A DNA stretch of 60,000 nt, from positions 7,281,605-7,341,604 of the forward strand of contig OX442321.1 in assembly GCA_949358305.1 (NCBI GenBank). The letters run 5' to 3'. The translations under genes and the position numbers were made by a program. The stretch comes from Strigamia acuminata (taxonomy: Eukaryota > Arthropoda > Chilopoda > Geophilomorpha > Linotaeniidae). Under the pieces are notes generated by a model. The model was given only the letters and a program-made list of their open reading frames with translations, did no database searches and had not been told where the DNA came from. Below, piece after piece: positions 55,317-60,000 of the stretch (the first letter of the stretch is position 1; every line of letters begins with the position of its first letter).

Positions 55317-55585
55317 TGTAAACTCAGCTGAGTGAAGCGAAGTTTACGTAGCGAATGATAGCTGCGTATCATTCTACCGACAGTTCGTAGGAATCACAGG
55401 AGAGGGCGCACCCGCTGGAGCCGTTCAGTATTCAGAGAGGAACTTGTGTGAACCTAAAAAATCAGTTAAAACAACAATAAACGGGTGGAAGTAGGGTGGG
55501 TCCTGTGATTCCTACGAACTGTCGGTAGAATGATACGCAGCTATCATTCGCTACGTAAACTTCGCTTCACTCAGCTGAGTTTACA
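55317..55585. mobile_element. Palindromic element, 269 bp, with 85-bp inverted arms
   Basis: Arm 55317-55401 (TGTAAACTCAGCTGAGTGAA ... CACAGGA) is repeated in inverse at 55501-55585. Directly inside the left arm is a 28-bp box (55402-55429, GAGGGCGCACCCGCTGGAGC...) that occurs again, inverted, inside the right end of the neighbouring element (57274-57301). The two elements abut at 55585/55586. It is probably a short non-autonomous relative. Confidence 0.7.
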
Positions 55586-55690
55586 TTCTACCTCCCGTTC
55601 TACGGAATCCCAGGAGACTTCAGAGCAGGTTCACAGAAGTTCCAAATAAACTCAACAAATAAATTCTTGTTCTCAACAATTTTATTTTCA

Positions 55691-56805
55691 TTAAACATCA
55701 TCAGCATAAGACAACACCGCAGCTTGAAATGCAGTTGGATTAACAACTGGACGACAATAAAACTTAGCAAATGTGGCTTCATTTGCCCAACCAGCCGCTT
55801 TTAAAATATCTTGGATTGGAACCCGTTCAACAACAGCACTCGTAGCTGCAGATCTTACCGAATGGGCCCCAAACACAGTGACATCCACTCCAGCTTGTTT
55901 TAAAATTCCCTTAGCCCAGCGTCGCAGCGTGTCAACCGTTACCGCCTTATGCGGCAATGTTTGCGCTATAAAAAATTTATCACCTACTCGCAAAGACTCA
56001 GATTGAGTCAAAAAATCGTTGACCGCCAACCAAGGACAAATCTTCTCATCGTCTTCAAAGCGTTTAATCACAAGTAGAGAATGTCGTCCTGGCTTTGTTG
56101 TTTTTTGGGCAAACCATTTCCAACAAACCAACAAACCATTTCCTCATTATTTATTCTAAAATCAGTCAGTTTTAAAGATGCCAACGTAGCCATCCTGCTA
56201 GCTGTAGTTAACGCCAACAAAATCAGTACTTTTTTCTGCAAAAGTGGCCACCCAATAGAACTATGTGGCCAAAAAGATCTCAAAAGATTTAGTACCGGCT
56301 TCACATCCCAAATATGTGTATATTTGGGCAAAGCCGGATTCACCTGAAAAACCCCACGCAGAACTCTCTTAACCTGCAAATCTTGACGAATCTCAGCCGA
56401 AAAACTCTCCCCTGCTACATTAGCAGCCAAACACGTAACAATAGCATTGTAAGAAAGCCCCCTTTTATGCAACCAAGCCACAAAATTAACTACATCCACC
56501 ACCGTCGGGGCCTCAACAAGCGATTGTTCACAACAAAAATTTTTCCACTTCTCAATTCCTGGTGCATAAGATTTGATTGTTGAAGGTCTCCAGCTTCGCG
56601 TGAATAAATCTGCAGCGTCTGTTGAAAATCCTCTTGCCTCGAGACCTTCCCTGACAGAACCGATCCAATCAGATGTAGATTCTTTTCTAATCTGTGCCTC
56701 CTTGACAAATCCAATTCGCACCGAATCGCATGCTTCGCTAGAAAAACCACTGGAGTCTTCACCATTAATCGCAACATCTCCTGAAACCAGCCTTGTCCTG
56801 TCCAC
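55691..56805 (-). pseudogene. Tyrosine recombinase, one apparent frameshift
   Basis: The enzyme cuts and joins DNA through a tyrosine. The N-terminal frame (56805-about 56110) has the SAM-like core-binding part (RSWRPSTIKSYAPGIEKW) and the first catalytic Arg (LTTASRMATLASLKL). The C-terminal frame (from about 56110 to 55691) has the HxxR box (FGAHSVRSAATS) and the last Tyr (GWANEATFAKFYC). The two frames overlap between 56068 and 56134, so a small indel near 56100 separates Arg from the rest. All four catalytic residues are visible. Similarity is to recombinases of DIRS-type elements. Confidence 0.72.
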
Positions 56806-57143
56806 AGTGGCAGGACCACCAACACAGTTGCCTTGTCCTCTCTGATTTTCCGCAGGATCCGAGGTATCAAACTAAAAGGTGGAAAGATAAAACCATAAAT
56901 ATTTTTCCAATCATGTGCCAAGGCATCTATTTTCTCCGCCCCAGGTTCTGGCCCCCAGCTAAAAAACCTGGGAAGTTTTGCATTTATCCTAGATGCGAAA
57001 AAATCCACTTCAGGTCTACCAAATTCCTCATCATCTTCTTCATCCTCTTCATTGTTATCCGCGCGCTTATCCGCGTGCTCCGCTCCAACGTCGTAACTGT
57101 GGTCCAGCAACGCTTCAAAATCAACTTTCTCGGCCACAACCAC
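56490..57143 (-). CDS. DIRS-type RNase-H-side domain protein
   Basis: It starts with ATG at 57143 and an acidic stretch (NNEEDEEDDEEFG), then EVDFFASRINAKLPRFFSWG, DALAHDWKNIYGFIFPPFSL, KIREDKATVLVVLPLW and GWFQEMLRLM. This order is typical of the region between RT/RNase H and recombinase in DIRS-like elements. The end of the frame (to 56490) overlaps the start of the recombinase frame. It has no RT core, and the fresh acidic N-terminus suggests a defined protein rather than a random truncation. The biochemical role is unknown. Confidence 0.55.
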   Translation of the reverse strand: MVVAEKVDFEALLDHSYDVGAEHADKRADNNEEDEEDDEEFGRPEVDFFASRINAKLPRFFSWGPEPGAEKIDALAHDWKNIYGFIFPPFSLIPRILRKIREDKATVLVVLPLWTGQGWFQEMLRLMVKTPVVFLAKHAIRCELDLSRRHRLEKNLHLIGSVLSGKVSRQEDFQQTLQIYSREAGDLQQSNLMHQELRSGKIFVVNNRLLRPRRWWM

Positions 57144-57331
57144 AATCTTTAGATTATCACTACTCCAAATTCACTAAATTTAATAGACAAATACGTTAAT
57201 TTTTTAATAAAAAACGATTTTGTTACTCACCAAAAAATTAACCTTAACCAAACGACTCCGGAGTGTGCTAAAAACTGAACGGCTCCAGCGGGTGCGCCCT
57301 CTCCTGGGATTCCGTAGAACGGGAGGTAGAA

Positions 57332-57785
57332 AGTTGATTTTTTTGACAAAATAATGGCAGTCCAGCACAAACAAAGACGTCATAGCTGCCATTGCTATTC
57401 TTTTAATCTTCTAGATGTTTGTGCACTTATTTAAATATTTGTTAAATATTATCTTTTATTCTAAAGAAGGTTGATGTATCTAAATAGTATTTAAAAGTGG
57501 TTAATGTTTTTTGTTTACATTTTGGAATTTAATCAAAAGCTTAAGACCTCAAAGCCTTGCTATTGGCTTAGCTTGGTGCATCTATACTTTTAGCGCCAAA
57601 TCTCCGTACCAGGCATGCGCAATACCATCAGACGACATAACAACAGACACAGGACAGCTGAGGATATCACACACCAACGGTTAGTATTAGTTTTTATTAG
57701 ATTTGATCATATTAATTCTTATTTGGAAAATCAGAATGTGCACAAACACTGTGCATTATCATATTTTTATATTTCTTGTTTAGAC
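57332..57785 (+). other. Upstream region of the plus-strand gene
   Basis: No coding exon. A GC-richer patch at 57590-57680 ends in a possible donor (CCAACG/GTTAGT at 57680) and could be a non-coding first exon joined to the acceptor at 57783. Confidence 0.3.
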
Positions 57786-59238
57786 ATGAACAGAAAAGGA
57801 AATTTAACTTCAGCACTTGTGCTAAAGTTATTACAAGATGACAAAAGGATGAAAAATAAGCAAATGGCTCAAAGTAATGTAAGTATTTTTTAAGTTTATT
57901 TTTAGAAATCAGAATTCATCAGTAAATTATTAATAAAGAAAAAAATTCATACAAAATGCTTAATTACAATGTTGTTTTTTTTTATAAATTATTACAGAAA
58001 CCAGCTAACAAAGGATCAAATGATTATGAAAAAGGCATCCATCTCTCAACAACAATTTTCATTAACTGAGTCAGCTGAAAGTGATGTAAGTATTTTTAAA
58101 ATATGAAAATTAATTTTTTTATGCATTTTTTCACTAAAAAATTTCACTTTTTTATCCATTTTTTCTGAAATTTTTTCATACTTCTTCAATAACTTATAAC
58201 TTAAGTTATCAGTTATAAGTTTTTGTGCATAATTATGTCCCAATTTTTTAAAAAATTTATCAAAATACATATAATATTTTTAAATTTTATCCAATTTGTC
58301 CAAATTTGTCACACTTTTAATAAATTTATCAAAACACATCCAATATTTTAAAATTTTATTCAATTTGTGTTTTTCTAAAAAGTATTTTTCCTAAAATTTC
58401 CTCAAAATTTCCTCAAAATTTTTCCAAAATATTTTTTTAATTTTCCCAAAATATTTTTTTAATTTTCCTAAAATATTTTCAAAATTTTCCCAAAATATTT
58501 TCAAAAATTTATCCAAAATATTTTCAAAAATTTATCCAAAATATTTTCAAAATTTTCCCTAAATATTTTCAAAATTTACCCAAAATATTTTCAAAATTTT
58601 CTCAAAATTCTTCCAAAATTTTTCCAAAATTTTCCCAAAATTTTCCCTAAATTTTTCCTAAATTTTCCCTAAATTTTCCTTAAATTGGCCCTAAATTTTC
58701 CCTAAATTTTCCCAAAATTTTCCCTAAATTTCCCTTAAATTGGCCCTAAATTTTCCCTAAATTTTCCCAAAATTTTCCCAAAATTTTTCCAAATTTGCCC
58801 AAAATTTCCCCCAAAATTTCCTTTAAATTTTCAAAAAAATTCTCAAAAATTCTCTCAAAATTCCTCCAAAAATTCCACCAAAATACTCAAATATTCTACA
58901 AAAATATTTTTACAATTTCTCTAAAATTTACTCACATTTTCCCTAAAATTCATTAAAATTTTCCCTAAAATTCACTCAAATTTTCCTTAAAATTCACTCA
59001 CATTTTTCCTAAAATTCAGTCAAATTTTCCTTAAAATTCACTCACATTTTCCCTAAAATTCACTCAAATTTTCTCAAAAAATTTCACTAAATTTTCTCAA
59101 ATTTTCTTTGCTGTATAGGATGCCTCTGAAAACCTATTTGATAAGCTGTTGGATCAATATGAGGACAGTCAATTAGGAAATAATGCGCATGCATTAATTT
59201 CTTCATCATCATCATCACCAGCACATGGAGATTTAAAT
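57786..59238 (+). CDS. Unrecognised gene, first three coding exons
   Basis: Exon 57786-57878 opens with ATG (MNRKGNLTSALVLKLLQDD) after acceptor TTGTTTAG and ends at donor AAT/GTAAGT. Exon 58005-58085 (LTKDQMIMKKASISQQQ) follows acceptor AACCAG and ends GAT/GTAAGT. Exon 59119-59238 (DASENLFDKLLDQYEDSQ, then a Ser run) follows CTGTATAG and ends at AAT/GTATTT, or else reads on to a stop at about 59270. All junctions are phase 0. The product is hydrophilic, with Gln/Ser-rich parts; no domain recognised. The second intron holds about 740 bp of low-complexity sequence. Confidence 0.5.
58370..59105. repeat. Low-complexity tandem array, unit like CCCTAAATTTT
   Basis: Dozens of degenerate 9-14 base units (TTTTCCCTAAA, TTTTCCCAAAA, then TTTTCCTTAAAATTCACTCAAA of about 22 bases toward the right). 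It lies wholly in an intron of the plus-strand gene. The drift of the unit from left to right suggests repeated slippage. Confidence 0.85.
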
Positions 59239-59305
59239 GTATTTTATTCAGCTATTATTAATTTTGTGTAATTTTTTTTAAACTAATGATTATTATTATT
59301 CATGT

Positions 59306-60000
59306 ATACAGGGTGAACAAAAAGTCTGTATCTTTACTTAATATTTCTGAAAGTGCTGACATTGCATCTAATCTAATGATGGCAAAGTACTAAAGTTGGG
59401 TGGGGCAATCTTTTGGTGACCCAAAATTTGACCTTGGTATGTTCCTTCAAGGTCATTGGGAAATTATCTTGGAAACCGTTAGAGATAGACAAAAATTTCC
59501 AATTGCAAACTTGTAGAGCAACATTTATTTAGTCTAAAAATGACTAATCTTCAAATCTTTTGTACTAAAACTTTTTAAGAAAATCGCAATTTTCTAAAGT
59601 AGACACAAGTCAAAGAAAAAATGCTCCAAATTGAAAAAATGGCAAAAATGTGCTGATTAGACGTAAAATGACCTAAAAAATCGATTTCCCAAGTTGGAAT
59701 TTGCATATCTAGCACCGTTACAGAGATATGGGCAGAAAACTAAATTTTTGAAAAGAAAAAATCATGAAAAAATTCAGTTTTCTGCCCATATCTCTGCAAC
59801 GGTGCCAGATATGCAAATTCCAACCAAGGGAATCAATTTTTTGGGCCATTTTACGTCTAATGAGCACGTTTTTAGCACTTTTTCAATTTTGGCCATGTTA
59901 GCCTTTGACTTGTGTCCACTTTGAAAATTGCGATTTTCTTAAAAAATTTTAGTACAAAAGATTTGAGGATTAGTCATTTTTAGACTAAATGAAAGCTGCT
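59306..60000. mobile_element. Foldback element, cut by the window edge
   Basis: Starts TACAGGGTGAACAAAAAGTC. The arms are inverted copies around a centre near 59752: for instance TTTGCATATCTAGCACCGTT (59700) faces its inverse at about 59796, and the TTAGTCTAAAAATGACTAAT region (59538) faces 59972. The right end should lie near 60200. No transposase frame was seen. It shares the TTGTAGAGCA box with the elements at 22253 and 47473. Confidence 0.8.

Larger units (their letters stand above)
55586..57331 (-). mobile_element. Tyrosine-recombinase element, DIRS-like, without RT
   Basis: Perfect 30-bp inverted repeats bound it: TTCTACCTCCCGTTCTACGG... at 55586-55615 and its inverse at 57302-57331. 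Inside, on the minus strand, are a frame related to the region after RT in DIRS-type elements and a tyrosine recombinase. No gag, RT catalytic core or LTR is present in these 1.75 kb. Full DIRS elements are several kb with RT, RNase H and recombinase, so this is either a deletion derivative kept by its ends or a separate RT-less type. Confidence 0.65.

Noticed and set aside
55691-56805. Crypton-type DNA transposon as an alternative for the recombinase
   Set aside because: The upstream VDFFASRINAKLP...FPPFSL segment is typical of DIRS-type elements, so I prefer DIRS-like, though Crypton is not fully excluded.
58370-59105. CRISPR-like or regulatory repeat array
   Set aside because: Units are degenerate, AT-rich and contiguous without unique spacers; simple slippage explains them.

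Overview
The window is eukaryotic and looks like an insect genome: several spliced genes with GT-AG introns, an AT-rich non-coding background, many families of LTR retrotransposons and MITEs, and an expanded tandem array of divergent ionotropic chemoreceptor (IR) genes. A lineage with large divergent-IR expansions, such as a cockroach or termite, is plausible, but that is inference only. I see no prokaryotic features, rRNA, tRNA or CRISPR.

1-15.3 kb is a nest of LTR elements on the minus strand. A Ty3/gypsy element (gag, then pol by an apparent -1 frameshift; tRNA-Pro-like primer site; 3' end off the left edge) was split by an apparently intact Ty1/copia element (1469-8455, identical-looking 478-bp LTRs, GGTTT target duplication). 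Remains of another copia-like LTR lie at about 15.06-15.33 kb.

16.2-52.9 kb holds the IR array, all on the minus strand. There are seven copies (A-G) that still have 3' exons, plus at least two remnants of 5' exons. The shared exon structure, read from the sequence with matching phases, is 51-63-26-83-101-88-301-218-206-about 199 nt. A and D look open through these exons. B has a one-base frameshift. C is cut by a fresh gypsy insertion. E is a two-exon fragment. F is open but truncated at its 5' end. G is diverged and broken. C and F descend from one segmental duplication that also carried a gypsy LTR remnant and a hAT MITE. The MITE now supplies the last codons and stop of both genes.

Two more recent insertions sit in the array. 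One is an errantivirus-like element (26641-31984, identical-looking 575-bp LTRs) that lost gag, protease and reverse transcriptase but keeps RNase H, integrase and a full-length env. The other is a gypsy element (34028-38473, identical 124-bp LTRs) with an intact 1323-residue frame but an altered RT catalytic motif.

54.2-60 kb is different. It has a phase-consistent five-exon small gene (minus), a tyrosine-recombinase element without an RT domain bounded by perfect 30-bp inverted repeats and abutting a related palindromic element, the 5' exons of an unrecognised plus-strand gene with a low-complexity intron, and a large foldback element running off the right edge.
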